A DNA stretch of 64,000 bases from Agromyces allii (GCF_009749385.1 NZ_WBIN01000013.1:1-64000), one strand, 5' to 3'. Shown: positions 1 through 9,222, counted from the stretch's first letter. A program made the numbers and translations. Notes: a model not told the origin generated them from the letters alone.

Positions 1-1
1 G

Positions 2-1093
2 CCGCCGACGCCCCCGCAGCCGTACGGCGCCGCGCCGACCCCGCCGCCCGCCGCGCCCGCCGCAGCGCCCGCGCCCTACGGCAGCGCGCCGTACGGCGCC
101 GCACCTCAGGCATACGCGCCGCCCGCGGCATCCGTGGGTCAGAAGTCGTTCATCGCCACGTGGCTGTTCGCCTGGCTCCTCGGATTCTGGGGCGTCGACC
201 GCTTCTACCTCGGCAAGGTCGGCACGGGTATCGCGAAGCTCCTCACGCTCGGCGGACTCGGCGTGTGGGTGCTGGTCGACCTGATCCTCGTGCTCACCGG
301 TGCCCAGCGCGACATCCGCGGCCAGCGCCTCGAGGGCTACGACCAGCACAAGAAGGTCGCCTGGATCGTCACCGGCGCGGTCATCGCCCTCGGCCTCGTG
401 ATCAACATCATCAGCGGCGCGACGGCGGGGGCACGCCTGGCATCGGATGCCGCAGACGCGCCGACTGCGGTCGTCGCAGAGGCGGATGCCGCAGCCGACG
501 CCGAGACGGCTGAAGCCGAGGCGCCGGCCGAGCCCGTCGAGACGGCGCAGACGTGGGCCGATGAGGCATTCGGCACCTTCGCTCCCGTCACGCAGACGGG
601 CGCGGGCGACACGCTGATCACGCTGCCCGCCACGGCCGGCATCGTCACCGCCACCCACGACGGATCGGCGAACTTCGCGATCAGCGTGCTCGACTCCGCC
701 AACGGCTCGACCGGCGAGCTGCCCGTCAACACGATCGGCGCGTACTCGGGCACGACGGCCTACGGGTTCACCTCCTACTCGGATCCCGCCACCCTGCAGG
801 TCACGGCCGACGGCAACTGGTCGATCACGATCTCGCCCGTCTCGTCGGCGCCGATGCTCGCCTCGTCGGGCACCGGCGACGCGGTGTTCCTCTACGACGG
901 TGGGGCCGCGGGCCTGACCGCGACCCATTCCGGTTCGGCGAACTTCGTCATCATCGAGGAGACCGCCGACGCCTTCAGCATGGGCCTGCTCGTCAACGAG
1001 ATCGGTGCCTACTCGGGCACCGTGCCGCTGAGCGCCGGCCCGTCGGCGATCTCGGTGCAAGCCGACGGCTCGTGGACGCTGGCGGTGGGCTGA
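2..1093 (+). CDS. TM2-domain membrane protein, 5' end outside window
   Basis: The reading frame is open to the left window edge, so the N-terminus is missing. The visible part starts with about 44 residues rich in Pro, Ala, Tyr and Gly (repeated PYGAAP/PYGSAP-like units), typical of the cytoplasmic tail before an actinobacterial TM2 domain. The TM2 domain follows: two hydrophobic helices around a short loop with [11 protein letters not shown] third hydrophobic segment and an Ala/Glu-rich linker lead to a C-terminal region with two repeats built around [10 protein letters not shown] / [10 protein letters not shown] and NEIGAYSGT, probably beta-rich and extracytoplasmic. It overlaps the next gene by ATGA. 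TM2 proteins have no agreed enzymatic role. The function here is unknown, but the domain call is firm. Confidence 0.85.
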   Translation, partial: PPTPPQPYGAAPTPPPAAPAAAPAPYGSAPYGAAPQAYAPPAASVGQKSFIATWLFAWLLGFWGVDRFYLGKVGTGIAKLLTLGGLGVWVLVDLILVLTGAQRDIRGQRLEGYDQHKKVAWIVTGAVIALGLVINIISGATAGARLASDAADAPTAVVAEADAAADAETAEAEAPAEPVETAQTWADEAFGTFAPVTQTGAGDTLITLPATAGIVTATHDGSANFAISVLDSANGSTGELPVNTIGAYSGTTAYGFTSYSDPATLQVTADGNWSITISPVSSAPMLASSGTGDAVFLYDGGAAGLTATHSGSANFVIIEETADAFSMGLLVNEIGAYSGTVPLSAGPSAISVQADGSWTLAVG

Positions 1094-1464
1094 TGGAGAC
1101 CGCACCCATCCTCGCCTGGACCCTGCAGACCGAGATCCCCGTGCCCGCCGACGTGCAGAGCCTGCTCGTCGAGGGCGAGCAGGCCGTCGCGTCGTTCAAG
1201 ACGTTCCGCGATTCCGCGACGTTCACCACGAAGCGCCTCATCGTGCGCGACGCGCAGGGCCTCACCGGCAAGAAGGTCGAGATCACCTCGCTGCCCTACA
1301 GCTCGATCCACATGTGGTCGAGCGAGAACGCCGGCGGCGTGCTCGACCGCGACGCCGAGATCGAGCTCTGGACGAAGGCCGGGCACATCAAGGTGAAGCT
1401 CAAGCGGGGCGCCGACATCCGCCGCATCGACAGCCTGCTCGCGTGGGCGGTGCTGCAGCACTGA
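1093..1464 (+). CDS. PH domain-containing protein (bPH_1 type)
   Basis: This 123-residue protein begins METAPILAW. Its core is a single bacterial pleckstrin-homology fold: LLVEGEQAVASFKTFRD, then TTKRLIVRD, then ITSLPYSSIH, then an amphipathic C-terminal helix. No signal peptide or membrane helix is seen. The ATG overlaps the stop of the TM2 gene (ATGA), so the two are probably translationally coupled and may act together at the membrane. An alternative GTG start seven codons upstream has no better ribosome site. Its biochemical role is unknown. Confidence 0.85.
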   Translation: METAPILAWTLQTEIPVPADVQSLLVEGEQAVASFKTFRDSATFTTKRLIVRDAQGLTGKKVEITSLPYSSIHMWSSENAGGVLDRDAEIELWTKAGHIKVKLKRGADIRRIDSLLAWAVLQH

Positions 1465-1566
1465 CGCTTCTCGCGGCACGATCACGGCCGTCGCGCGCGC
1501 TCGCGCGGCGGCCGTTCGTGCCGCCGCACCGAAAGCGGCGGGCGCCGCGCCTCAGGCAGTGCTGAA

Positions 1567-1590
1567 GAGCGGATGCCGCGGCATCCGCTC
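1567..1590. terminator. Palindrome between convergent genes, possible bidirectional terminator
   Basis: A 24-bp perfect palindrome centred on GGATGCCGCGGCATCC lies between the ends of the PH gene (+) and the DUF1761 gene (-). It can form a GC-rich hairpin on either strand, but no T-tract follows. Its core is the word that is over-represented throughout the window, so a non-terminator role is possible. Confidence 0.4.
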
Positions 1591-1596
1591 TCAGGC

Positions 1597-2028
1597 TCAG
1601 ACCGTGCCGGCCGGGGGCCAGACGCCGATGATGATGCCCATGATCACGAGGGTCACGAGCTCGTGCGCGATGTTGAGCACGGTGAGCGACGACGGGCGGC
1701 CCTCGAAGGCGTCGTGGGTGATGAACCGCGCAGCCGTGAAGCCCGCCCACAGGATCACCGCCGTGAACAGCGCCGCCGCGAGGTATCCGCCGCCGTAGAA
1801 GTGCCAGGCGATTGTAGAGGCGCCCGCGAGCACCCACGCCGTGACGAAGCTCACGAGCACCGTCACGATGATCGCGCCCACGGCGCTCGCGCCCGGGCGG
1901 TCCATGTCGACGTTCGCGAGCTTCGCCCACCGGGTGCCGAACACCTTCGGGGTGTACCAGATCGATCCGACGACCATGCTCGACGCCGTCGCCAGCAGCA
2001 CCGCCCAGTAGTTGATCTCGGGAACCAT
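1597..2028 (-). CDS. DUF1761 domain-containing membrane protein
   Basis: The 143-residue product starts MVPEINYWAVLLATA. It has four hydrophobic helices with the family's early GSIWYTPKVFG signature (tryptophan/tyrosine then a short loop and WAKLANV), and ends in GIIIGVWPPAGTV. This matches DUF1761 integral membrane proteins in length and pattern. The chosen ATG lies 11 codons inside the longest frame and is preceded by GGCGAGGAGGCGGAC, a good ribosome site. The gene stands alone and converges with the PH gene. Function is unknown. Confidence 0.8.
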   Translation of the reverse strand: MVPEINYWAVLLATASSMVVGSIWYTPKVFGTRWAKLANVDMDRPGASAVGAIIVTVLVSFVTAWVLAGASTIAWHFYGGGYLAAALFTAVILWAGFTAARFITHDAFEGRPSSLTVLNIAHELVTLVIMGIIIGVWPPAGTV

Positions 2029-2181
2029 GTCCGCCTCCTCGCCGCGGCCGGGGCCGCGCATCGCCGCACTCCAGCGTGCGGTCGCTGCGCGCGAGCGTAC
2101 TCCCGCAGCGATGCGGCCGGTATGCAGCGCGCCGGATGCCGCGGGCCAGACGGATGTAGCGGGGCGGCGTCGCCGGGCTGG

Positions 2182-3144
2182 TCAGGCCCACGACACGTCG
2201 CGAGGCCGCGATCGGGCGCGGGCCTGCGCTGTCCGGAGTGCGGCGAGATCGCGTCGGGCCAGGTCGAGGGATTCGCTCGCGAGCGCGGCGACGCGCCTGG
2301 CCATCGCGAGCACCCGGTCTCCGTTGCGCTGGTCTGACGCCGTCAGCGTGCTAGCCACCGAGGTGCCGAGGCAGTGGCCGAGATCGATACGAGTCCGCTC
2401 GGCCTCGGCCAGGCGCGTCAGGGCCTCGTCGCCGATGCATCCCGGGTGGGTGGTGACCATGTCTCGGGCGACACCGAGGGTGCGGTCCGCGTCCTGGACC
2501 GCGTGCTGCAGGAGGTTCGCGGGCGACCTCGTGCGCGTTGCGCGCGCGTGGCGGTCGCCGGCCGCGGTCGTCGCGGCATCCAGCGCCGATCGCGCTGCGC
2601 GCGGTCGGTTCAGGTGAGCTTGCGCATCAGCACGGGTTTTGGCGCTGGCGTCGGCACCGGCGTCGACCGGCGGCAGGATGGCGAGCAGGTCGACCGGGTC
2701 ACGAGCGGTCAAGATGCCAGCGCGCTCGCGCGCGACATCCGCTCGGATCTCCACGACGACCACCCCGGCCCGCCGCGCCCGCGCGACCCGGTCGGCGAGG
2801 GTCGAGGTCAGCGCGCCGAGCACGTGCTCGGCCCATTCGCACAGCCGCAGGATGAGCTCGTAGCGCGCCCGCACCTCGCCGGGCGTGCCGGGCATCGCAT
2901 CGTGGTTGAGCCGGTTCAGCCGGAACGCGTCGATCAGGTGCCTACGCACCGCGGCGATCACCGCGGCCGCTGCGTCGGTCGACTCGGCACCCAGCTCGGC
3001 CTCGGCGAAGTCGAGCTCTTCGGATGCTGCGCGGACGCCCTCGTCGGCGGCGAGCAGGGCGGAAGCAGCCCGCTTCGCCAGCTCGGCGTCATGGGCTTGG
3101 AGTTCTTGCGCATCGTGCTTGCGCCTGACCAAGAACCCGGCCAT
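2182..3144 (-). CDS. Coiled-coil protein, paralogue of the gene at 3267-4613
   Basis: The 320-residue soluble, Ala/Arg/Glu-rich helical protein opens with MAGFLVRRKHDAQELQAHD. Its first ~120 residues and its last ~90 (motif LAEAERTRIDLGHCLGT) align by eye with the 448-residue neighbour. The middle is shorter, so it looks like a condensed duplicate. No signal peptide, membrane helix or catalytic motif is visible. The start codon sits six bases after a TAGGAT box (3151-3156, complement), so the transcript is probably leaderless. The sequence type resembles the cytoplasmic coiled-coil half of actinobacterial TPM-domain proteins (recalled resemblance). Function is unknown. Confidence 0.7.
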   Translation of the reverse strand: MAGFLVRRKHDAQELQAHDAELAKRAASALLAADEGVRAASEELDFAEAELGAESTDAAAAVIAAVRRHLIDAFRLNRLNHDAMPGTPGEVRARYELILRLCEWAEHVLGALTSTLADRVARARRAGVVVVEIRADVARERAGILTARDPVDLLAILPPVDAGADASAKTRADAQAHLNRPRAARSALDAATTAAGDRHARATRTRSPANLLQHAVQDADRTLGVARDMVTTHPGCIGDEALTRLAEAERTRIDLGHCLGTSVASTLTASDQRNGDRVLAMARRVAALASESLDLARRDLAALRTAQARARSRPRDVSWA

Positions 3145-3266
3145 GCGTCGATCCTAGGTTCGTCGCCGCGCGGGCGCCAAGGATCCTTCTGCCGCCACGG
3201 GGCCTGTGAGCTTCCGAACGGCGCGCCCCAGCATCCGCTCGCTCAGGCAGGTCACGTCAGGTCGGC

Positions 3267-4613
3267 TCAGTCGAACATGCCGTCGAGCACGCTGCCGATG
3301 ACGAGACCGCCGAGGATGCCGCCCATGAGGTCGCTGCCGCCGCCGCGGCGACCGCCGCCGTACCCGCCGCCCCACTGGTCGGGGCCCTGCTGCGGACGCG
3401 AGGAGTTGATGTCGCGTTGCGCGAGCTGCAGGGCTTCGCCCGCGAGGTAGGCGGCGCGGCGCGCCATGGTCATGGCCTGCTCACGGTGGTCTTCATCGAT
3501 GACGCTGAGGGTGGCCGCGGGCGCGCCGAGGAAGTGGTCGAGGTCGATGCGCACGCGCTCGGCCTCGGCGAGGCGGGTGCGGGCGTCGGCGCCGATCCAT
3601 CCGCGGTGGCCTGCGATCACGTCGCGGGCGACGGCGAACTGGCGGTCGGCGTCGTCGATGGCGTGGTGCACGTGCTCGAGCGGCGGGATCGGGCGGGCCG
3701 CGCGCTCACGGGCGGCGGCGATGGCGGCATCCAGCCCCGAGTTCGCCTCGCGCAGGCGATCGAGGTGCGAGAACGGGTCGGCGTTGACGCCGGCGGCGGG
3801 CAGCGCCGCGAGGGCCGCCTGCAGGTTCGTGAGCGCGGTCGCGACACCGGGCGAGCGCGGCTCCTTGAGCGCGACGACGACGTCGCCGCGGGAGTCCTCG
3901 ATGATCGCCGCGAGCGTGGACTCCGCCCGCAGCGCCTCGACCTCGAACGTCTCGACCGCGTCGAGCAGGGTCGCAGCCCGTCGTACGGACTCCGTCGAGG
4001 CCTCGAGGGCGAGGTTCGCCTGCTCGCGCTGCCCGGCCTCGCGGCGGCGCTCGGCCACGCCGGCACCGTGCTCGGCGAATCCGAGCAGCTGGTCGGCCTC
4101 GGCCGGGTTCGACTCGACCTGGGTCAGCGCCTCGGGCGCGTATCGCGCAGCGAGTCGGGCGATGGTGTCGCGGGCGTGGGGGATGCGCGTGCGGAGGCGC
4201 GCGGCATCCGCTCGCACACCGGCGATGATCTCGGGGGCCCGACGCGCCTTCGCGATGCGGTCTGCGAGCGCGGCCGTCTGCTCGTCGAGCAGGTCTTCGG
4301 CCCACTCGCTCAGCTGCACGATGCGCGCGTTGCGGGTGCGCAACTCTTCGGCGGTGTCGGGGATCTCGTCGAAGTTCAACTGGTTCAGCCGGAACGCCTC
4401 GCCCAGGTGCTGCTTCACCGATTCGAGCGCCGCACCCAACTGGGCCGTCGCGTCGTGCCCGAGCTCGGCCTCGGCGAAGAGCAGCTCGTCGGTCGTGACG
4501 CGCACGCGCTCATCGGCCGCGACCAACGCCGTGCCCGCCCGCTGCGCCAGCACCGCGTCTTGGGCTTGCAGTTCGAGCGCGTCACGTTTGCGTTTGCCCC
4601 AGAATCCGGCCAT
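3267..4613 (-). CDS. Coiled-coil protein resembling C-terminal half of TPM-domain proteins
   Basis: The 448-residue protein begins MAGFWGKRKRDALELQ and is almost entirely predicted helix (heptad-rich Ala, Glu, Arg). It ends in a Gly-rich stretch (GGGYGGGRRGGG) and a short hydrophobic tail, LMGGILGGLVIGSVLDGMF. I recall this layout from the cytoplasmic half of actinobacterial TPM (PF04536) proteins, but the TPM domain, signal peptide and membrane anchor are absent. The start was moved 28 codons inside the longest frame because the ATG lies seven bases after a TAGGAT box (4621-4626, complement), a leaderless promoter like that of its paralogue downstream. Function is unknown; a scaffold or membrane-associated role is possible. 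Confidence 0.7.
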   Translation of the reverse strand: MAGFWGKRKRDALELQAQDAVLAQRAGTALVAADERVRVTTDELLFAEAELGHDATAQLGAALESVKQHLGEAFRLNQLNFDEIPDTAEELRTRNARIVQLSEWAEDLLDEQTAALADRIAKARRAPEIIAGVRADAARLRTRIPHARDTIARLAARYAPEALTQVESNPAEADQLLGFAEHGAGVAERRREAGQREQANLALEASTESVRRAATLLDAVETFEVEALRAESTLAAIIEDSRGDVVVALKEPRSPGVATALTNLQAALAALPAAGVNADPFSHLDRLREANSGLDAAIAAARERAARPIPPLEHVHHAIDDADRQFAVARDVIAGHRGWIGADARTRLAEAERVRIDLDHFLGAPAATLSVIDEDHREQAMTMARRAAYLAGEALQLAQRDINSSRPQQGPDQWGGGYGGGRRGGGSDLMGGILGGLVIGSVLDGMFD

Positions 4614-4817
4614 AGGTTCGATCCTAGGGGCGGCGATGTGAGCGCGCTGAAGGGCGGGACCCAGGGCGGGCGGCCGCGTGCGCAGCCTCGGTGCCACGCA
4701 CCGTTCCCACCCCCGTTCTGGGGACGGAATTCGGCGGCCCGCCGACGTCGGACACGAAAGACTTGCGAGGGTCGCTCAGCGCAGGCGAGGACCGCGGGCG
4801 AGTCGACGAGGAAGAAC

Positions 4818-5195
4818 ATGAACCAGGCACCGAATCACCACCAGCCGTTCACGAGCCCGCACGTGTCGCAGGCTCCGCAGACCACGCCCACGTTCACCGT
4901 CGCGCCCACGGCTGTGCCGACGCCCGCGCCGTCCCCCGCGAACACTCGCGTCTCGTCGAACACCCGCATTCCGACGCCTCCGGCACTGATCGCACTGTTC
5001 GTGCTCTCGGCCATTCCGGGTCTCGTCGGCGCGACCTTCGCCGTCGTCGGGCTGGTCAACGATCGCGACGTGCTCCTTCTCTCGATCGGCGCGAACCTCG
5101 TGCTCACCACGCTCGGGTTGTACTTCCTCCTCGTGCTTCCGCTCGTGGCGATCATCCAGGCGATCCACCAGACGATCACGTTCCGTCGGAACTGA
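4818..5195 (+). CDS. Small proline-rich membrane protein
   Basis: The 125-residue product has a ~50-residue hydrophilic N-terminus rich in Pro, Thr and Ala (VAPTAVPTPAPSPA). It is followed by two hydrophobic helices, roughly residues 54-80 and 86-115, and a short basic end (TITFRRN). The ATG follows GACGAGGAAGAAC, a clear ribosome site; the long upstream frame is antisense to the coiled-coil gene and was discarded. The gene is transcribed away from that gene. I do not recognise the family. Confidence 0.65.
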   Translation: MNQAPNHHQPFTSPHVSQAPQTTPTFTVAPTAVPTPAPSPANTRVSSNTRIPTPPALIALFVLSAIPGLVGATFAVVGLVNDRDVLLLSIGANLVLTTLGLYFLLVLPLVAIIQAIHQTITFRRN

Positions 5196-5348
5196 TCTCG
5201 GCACGGCTGCATTCGCCACGCAGCGTTCGCGAGCCCCGGCTTCGCCTGACTCGGCACACTCCAACTGGGGATGCCGCAGCGCGTCGCGGATTCGTAGCGT
5301 CGAAGTCATCCGGTCGACGTCGTCCGGGCTACCCGAAGCCGAGGAACC

Positions 5349-6155
5349 GTGACCGAACCCTCCCCCGCCGCAGCGGTCTCGCTGTCGGATCGCCCGGCCG
5401 CGGCATCCGTCATCGCCGAATGCCTGCGCGAACAGGCGACCGCACCGCCGCGCTCACCCCTGGCTCGTGTGTTCGGGCGCACTCCGCTCTCGAGCGAGTC
5501 GCAGGCGTGGTACCTCGGCGCGATCGGCGAGCTCGAAGTCGCCCGACGGCTCGAGCGGCTGGGCACGTCGTGGCGCGTGCTGCATGCCGTGCCGGTCGGG
5601 CGCGGCTCGAGCGACATCGACCACGTGGTCATCGGTCCGTCGGGCGTCTTCACGCTCAACACGAAGCACCATGAGGGCAAGCAGGTCTGGGTCGGATCGA
5701 AGCGCCTGCTCGTGAACGGGCAGCGCACCGATCACCTGCGCAACGCCGAGTACGAGGCGAACCGGGCCGCGCAGCGGCTGTCCCGGGCGACCGGAATGCC
5801 GGTGGCGGTCGCGCCCGTGATCGTGGTCGTGGCGGCCCGGCGCATCACCATCCGCGAGCAGCCGGCGAAGGTGCTCGTCGTCACGGAGTCGCAGCTCGTC
5901 GGCCGGTTGGTGAAGCGCCCGGTCGCCTTCGCCGAGTCCGACCTCGATGCGATCACGGATGCCGCGAGCCGCCCCGCGACCTGGCACGACGCCCCCGACC
6001 TCGAACCCGTCGACCTCGCCGCATTCGAGGCGTTGCGCGGCGAGGTCGCGCAGGCTCGACGTCGCCGCCGGATGTGGGCCGCGGCGCTGCTGCTCGGGCT
6101 CATCGCCGCTTCGTTCGTCCCGTTGGCGGTGCTGCTCGGCAGTCTCGGCAACTGA
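5349..6155 (+). CDS. NERD domain-containing protein
   Basis: The 268-residue product contains a nuclease-related (NERD) domain at about residues 55-165. Signature segments are GAIGELEVARRLERLG, then GSSDIDHVVIGPSGVFTLNTK, where the Asp and Lys positions match the restriction-endonuclease-like core. A C-terminal hydrophobic helix (about residues 240-262) would anchor it in the membrane. The GTG start is preceded by GAGGAACC. It is monocistronic and convergent with the sigma-factor gene 14 bp away. NERD proteins are suspected DNA-processing factors, but the actual substrate is unknown. Confidence 0.85.
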   Translation: MTEPSPAAAVSLSDRPAAASVIAECLREQATAPPRSPLARVFGRTPLSSESQAWYLGAIGELEVARRLERLGTSWRVLHAVPVGRGSSDIDHVVIGPSGVFTLNTKHHEGKQVWVGSKRLLVNGQRTDHLRNAEYEANRAAQRLSRATGMPVAVAPVIVVVAARRITIREQPAKVLVVTESQLVGRLVKRPVAFAESDLDAITDAASRPATWHDAPDLEPVDLAAFEALRGEVAQARRRRRMWAAALLLGLIAASFVPLAVLLGSLGN

Positions 6156-6169
6156 GCAGCCCGCGGCGC

Positions 6170-7495
6170 TCAGGCTTGCGTCCGCAACACGGAGGCGCGA
6201 CGGGCGAACAAGTACTCGCGCACGGCGTCGTCATCGGCGAGCGCGGCGGCCCGCTCGAACGCGTCGGATGCCTCGGCCGCGCGCCCGGCGCGGGCGAGCA
6301 GGTCGGCGCGGGTCGCCCACCACGGCTGGAAGCGCTCGGTCTCGGGCGACGCGGCGGGCAGGGCAGCGAGGCCGGCGTCCGCACCGTCGAGGCGGCCGAG
6401 TACTGCGGCGAGCGCGACCTTCGCGCCGAGGCTCGGGGCGACGGCGTCGAGCGCGAGGTAGAGAGTGCGGAGCGCCGCCCAGTCCGTGACACCCGTGCGG
6501 CGGCGGCCGCAGTGCACGGCCTGGATCGCGGCCTCGAGCTGGAATCGGCCCGGCGGTCGCCCCGGTGCGGAGGCTCGGCGCAGGTACTCCTCGCCCTCGG
6601 CGATCAGCGCGGCATCCCACGCCGTCGGGTCCTGCTCGTCGAGCGGCACGTACTCCCGGGGCTCGGCTGCCGTGCCGTGGCGCGCGAGCGACAGCGTCAC
6701 GAGCGATGCGAGCGCCCAGGCTTCGGTCTCGTTCTCGAGGAGCGAAGCGAGCGTCACCGCGAGGTACCGCGCCTCGCCGGCCATCGAGTCGGGCGAATCG
6801 GGCGAATCGACCGGGCCGCCGGGCGCCGCACGCCGCGCGATGGCGAGACATCCGTAGACCGCCTCGAGCACGGCGGGCAGGCGCTCGGGCATCGCTCGGC
6901 GATCGGGCACCTCGAAGGCGATGCGCGCGTCACGGATGCGGCGCTTCGCCCGCACGAGCCGCTGCGCCATGGTCGCCGGCGGCACCGCGAAGGCCGTCGC
7001 GATCTGCGCGGCCTCGAAGCCGAGCACGACCTGCAGCATGAGAGGCGTGCGCACGGCGGGGTCGATCGCCGGGTGCGCGCACACGAACAGCAGCTCGAGC
7101 CGCTTGTCGCCGATCGCGAACGGGTCGAGATCGGCCAGCGGGTCGACGGATGCCGCAGCCGGCGCATCAGCGAGCCCGTCGCCGTCGTCGGCGCCCGGCA
7201 TCGCGCGCGGCGTCTCGAGCGGCGTCGTGAAGCGGCGCTCCCCCGACTTCCACGCGTCGCGCTGACGGTTGCGGGCCACGGTCAACAGCCACCCCTCCGG
7301 ATTGTCGGGCACGCCGCCGCGCGGCCAGGCCCTGAGCGCCTGCTCGAACGCGCCCGCGAGCGCATCCTCTGCGAGCGCGAGATCCCCGGTCGACGACGCG
7401 AGCAACGCGATCAACCGGCCGTACGACGCACGAGCGGCCAGCTCGACGGATGCCGAAGCGGATGCCGCGGCCGCGCGTGCGTCGTCAGGGCTCAC
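6170..7495 (-). CDS. RNA polymerase sigma factor, ECF42 type
   Basis: The 441-residue protein has an N-terminal sigma-70 region 2 (ASYGRLIALLASSTGDLALAE, then NPEGWLLTVARNRQRD) and a region 4 HTH at about residues 150-215 (LGFEAAQIATAFAVPPATM). A ~220-residue C-terminal helical (DUF6596/TPR-like) extension follows, which is the architecture of group ECF42. The GTG start overlaps the stop of the upstream YCII gene as GTGA, which fixes the start and implies coupling. ECF42 factors have no anti-sigma partner and are normally encoded beside DGPF/YCII proteins, exactly as here. The C-terminal domain is thought to control activity; target genes cannot be read from the window. Confidence 0.9.
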   Translation of the reverse strand: MSPDDARAAAASASASVELAARASYGRLIALLASSTGDLALAEDALAGAFEQALRAWPRGGVPDNPEGWLLTVARNRQRDAWKSGERRFTTPLETPRAMPGADDGDGLADAPAAASVDPLADLDPFAIGDKRLELLFVCAHPAIDPAVRTPLMLQVVLGFEAAQIATAFAVPPATMAQRLVRAKRRIRDARIAFEVPDRRAMPERLPAVLEAVYGCLAIARRAAPGGPVDSPDSPDSMAGEARYLAVTLASLLENETEAWALASLVTLSLARHGTAAEPREYVPLDEQDPTAWDAALIAEGEEYLRRASAPGRPPGRFQLEAAIQAVHCGRRRTGVTDWAALRTLYLALDAVAPSLGAKVALAAVLGRLDGADAGLAALPAASPETERFQPWWATRADLLARAGRAAEASDAFERAAALADDDAVREYLFARRASVLRTQA

Positions 7496-7881
7496 GCGTT
7501 GGCGTTCCACACGCCGTCGACCGTGTGGACGGCGCCCGGGCGCACCTCGACGCCGCCCGCGCCGTAGTCCATCGAGGGTGCCTGCTTGGCCCACTCGATC
7601 GCGGTATCGAGATCGGGCACGTCGATCACGAACGTGCCGCCGAGCTGGTCCTTGGTGTCGGCGAACGGGCCGTCCTGCACCCGCACCGGCGCGCCGCCGC
7701 CCTCGCTGCGCAACGTCGTCGTGTTCGACGACGGTTGCAGCACCTCGGCCGCGATCAGCACGCCCGCGGAATGCAGCGTCGCCGCGTAGCTCGTGAAGGC
7801 CTCCTGGCCCTGCTCGAGCGCCTCGGGGCCGAGCTCGTCAGCGCTCATCTCGGGATAGTGCAACAGCAGCGTGTACCGCAT
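7492..7881 (-). CDS. YCII-related (DGPF) protein, ECF42 partner
   Basis: The 129-residue protein begins MRYTLLLHYPEMSADEL and carries the DGPF-type signature VQDGPFADTKDQLGG, followed by FVIDVPDLDTAIEWA. This is the small ferredoxin-like YCII fold found next to ECF41/ECF42 sigma genes. It is the first gene of a two-gene operon and overlaps the sigma gene by four bases. The ribosome site GGAGGAACAG precedes the ATG. It may be the regulated partner of the sigma factor, but its biochemical function is not known. Confidence 0.9.
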   Translation of the reverse strand: MRYTLLLHYPEMSADELGPEALEQGQEAFTSYAATLHSAGVLIAAEVLQPSSNTTTLRSEGGGAPVRVQDGPFADTKDQLGGTFVIDVPDLDTAIEWAKQAPSMDYGAGGVEVRPGAVHTVDGVWNANA

Positions 7882-8131
7882 CTGTTCCTCCTTCGGCCCG
7901 ATCCAGCGACAGGGTACTCGCGCACCGCTCGCGCCGCCCGGGCTCGTTCTCGTACTCCTCGATCGGAGTGGGTCGGATGTCGGCCCTCACCCTGATGACG
8001 ACCGAACCCGGGGTCGATCGACAGCTCGATCGCGTCCGTTCCTGCTCTCACGGGCCTTTGCGTGATCCGCGCGGGATCGAACGGGTGCCGGTCGCGGCGA
8101 ACGCACGTGGTGTGATGCGCGTCATGGCCTG

Positions 8132-8167
8132 TGCCAGTTGCGCCTCAACGATGAGGCGGAACTGGCA
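8132..8167. repeat. Palindromic intergenic repeat, copy 1
   Basis: The arms TGCCAGTTGCGCCTCA and TGAGGCGGAACTGGCA form an imperfect palindrome with a short CGA centre. It lies in the 360-bp gene-free stretch 7882-8241, downstream of the ADP-ribosylglycohydrolase gene. I see nothing else convincing in that stretch. Three further copies lie at 12523-12566, 17469-17504 and 19880-19917. All are downstream of gene ends, so an RNA hairpin acting as terminator or stabiliser is plausible. Confidence 0.85.
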
Positions 8168-8241
8168 TAGCCGCTTCGCAGCGGACTCAACCGCGCCCGA
8201 AGACACGCCCGCGGTCGAGACGCCCGCCTTCGGGCGCGCAG

Positions 8242-9222
8242 TCAGCGCTGCTGATCGGGGCTCCCCCGGCGCACGGCGAGCAGGGCGAGCTGCTCGAGGT
8301 CGTCGGCGCGGAGGCCCGGCCAGCCGTGCAGCTCGCGGCGCCAGGGCGCGGGCACGGCCGAGGCGCCGTGGGCCGCGCCGGCGAGGGAGCCCGCGATGGC
8401 CGCGACCGTGTCGGTGTCGTTGCCGCAGCGCACGGCGCGCTCGAGCGTCAGCTGGAGGCCCTCGCCTGCGAGCCGCGCATGGTGGATCGCCGACCAGGCG
8501 GCCTGAAGGGCGGCGACGACCCATCCGTTCGATCCGGGGATGTCGCGTGGAGCCGTGCGCTCGGCGACGTCGACGAAGGCGTGCCAGCGGTCGCGGCGCT
8601 CCGCGGGCAGGGCGCCGATCGGCGCGCGGAGGTCGAGCTCGCCCGTGCGGATCGCGTGGCGGATCGCGAGCGACCAGATGACGCAGCCGTCACCGGCATC
8701 CACCTCGTGATGGGTCAGCTCGCTGATGCGGCGGGCCGTGTCGGCGAGCGCGAGCTCCTGGCCGTCGGCGAGGAAGGCGAGCGCGACCGGCCCCGTTCGC
8801 ATGAGCGAGCCGTTGCCGGCCGAGCGTCCGGTGCGCTCGTGGACGGCGAGGGCGGCGGCGCGGGCCGCGTGTTCGGACACCGAGTCGGAGAGCAGCGCCA
8901 GCACCTGGCGGGTCTGGATTCCGACGTCCTTCGCGTCGACCGCCCAGCCCTGCCACTCGGCGACGATCCGGCCGCGCGTCGCGGCATCCGTCAGCGCCTC
9001 GCCGCGGGCGACGGCCTGCAGGATCGGCACGGCCATGCTCGTGTCGTCGGTCCACTCGCCGAGGTTCCACGGGCCGCCGGCGGTGAAGCGCACGGGCACG
9101 TCGTCTGGCAGCGAGGGCTTGAACTCGTAGGGGGCACCGAGGGCGTCGCCAGCGGCCGAGCCGAGGATGGCGCCGACGGCGCGGTCGGTGAAGGAGGCGG
9201 ACGGGTTCGGGGTGGGGGTCAT
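8242..9222 (-). CDS. ADP-ribosylglycohydrolase family protein
   Basis: The 326-residue protein has the DraG/ARH signatures for two metal ions. GSAAGDALGAPYEF is near residue 21, WTDDTSM near residue 57 (the T-D-D metal ligands), GNGSLMR near residue 135, and GNDTDTVAAIAG near residue 260. The family removes ADP-ribose from proteins or small molecules. The ATG overlaps the stop of nadR (ATGA), with an AAGGAG site inside the nadR end, so it is the third gene of pnuC-nadR-this gene. Free ADP-ribose is an effector of NrtR proteins in characterised systems, so this enzyme may feed back on the divergent nrtR gene; that link is inference. The longer upstream frame is nadR antiphase and was rejected. 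Confidence 0.9.
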   Translation of the reverse strand: MTPTPNPSASFTDRAVGAILGSAAGDALGAPYEFKPSLPDDVPVRFTAGGPWNLGEWTDDTSMAVPILQAVARGEALTDAATRGRIVAEWQGWAVDAKDVGIQTRQVLALLSDSVSEHAARAAALAVHERTGRSAGNGSLMRTGPVALAFLADGQELALADTARRISELTHHEVDAGDGCVIWSLAIRHAIRTGELDLRAPIGALPAERRDRWHAFVDVAERTAPRDIPGSNGWVVAALQAAWSAIHHARLAGEGLQLTLERAVRCGNDTDTVAAIAGSLAGAAHGASAVPAPWRRELHGWPGLRADDLEQLALLAVRRGSPDQQR

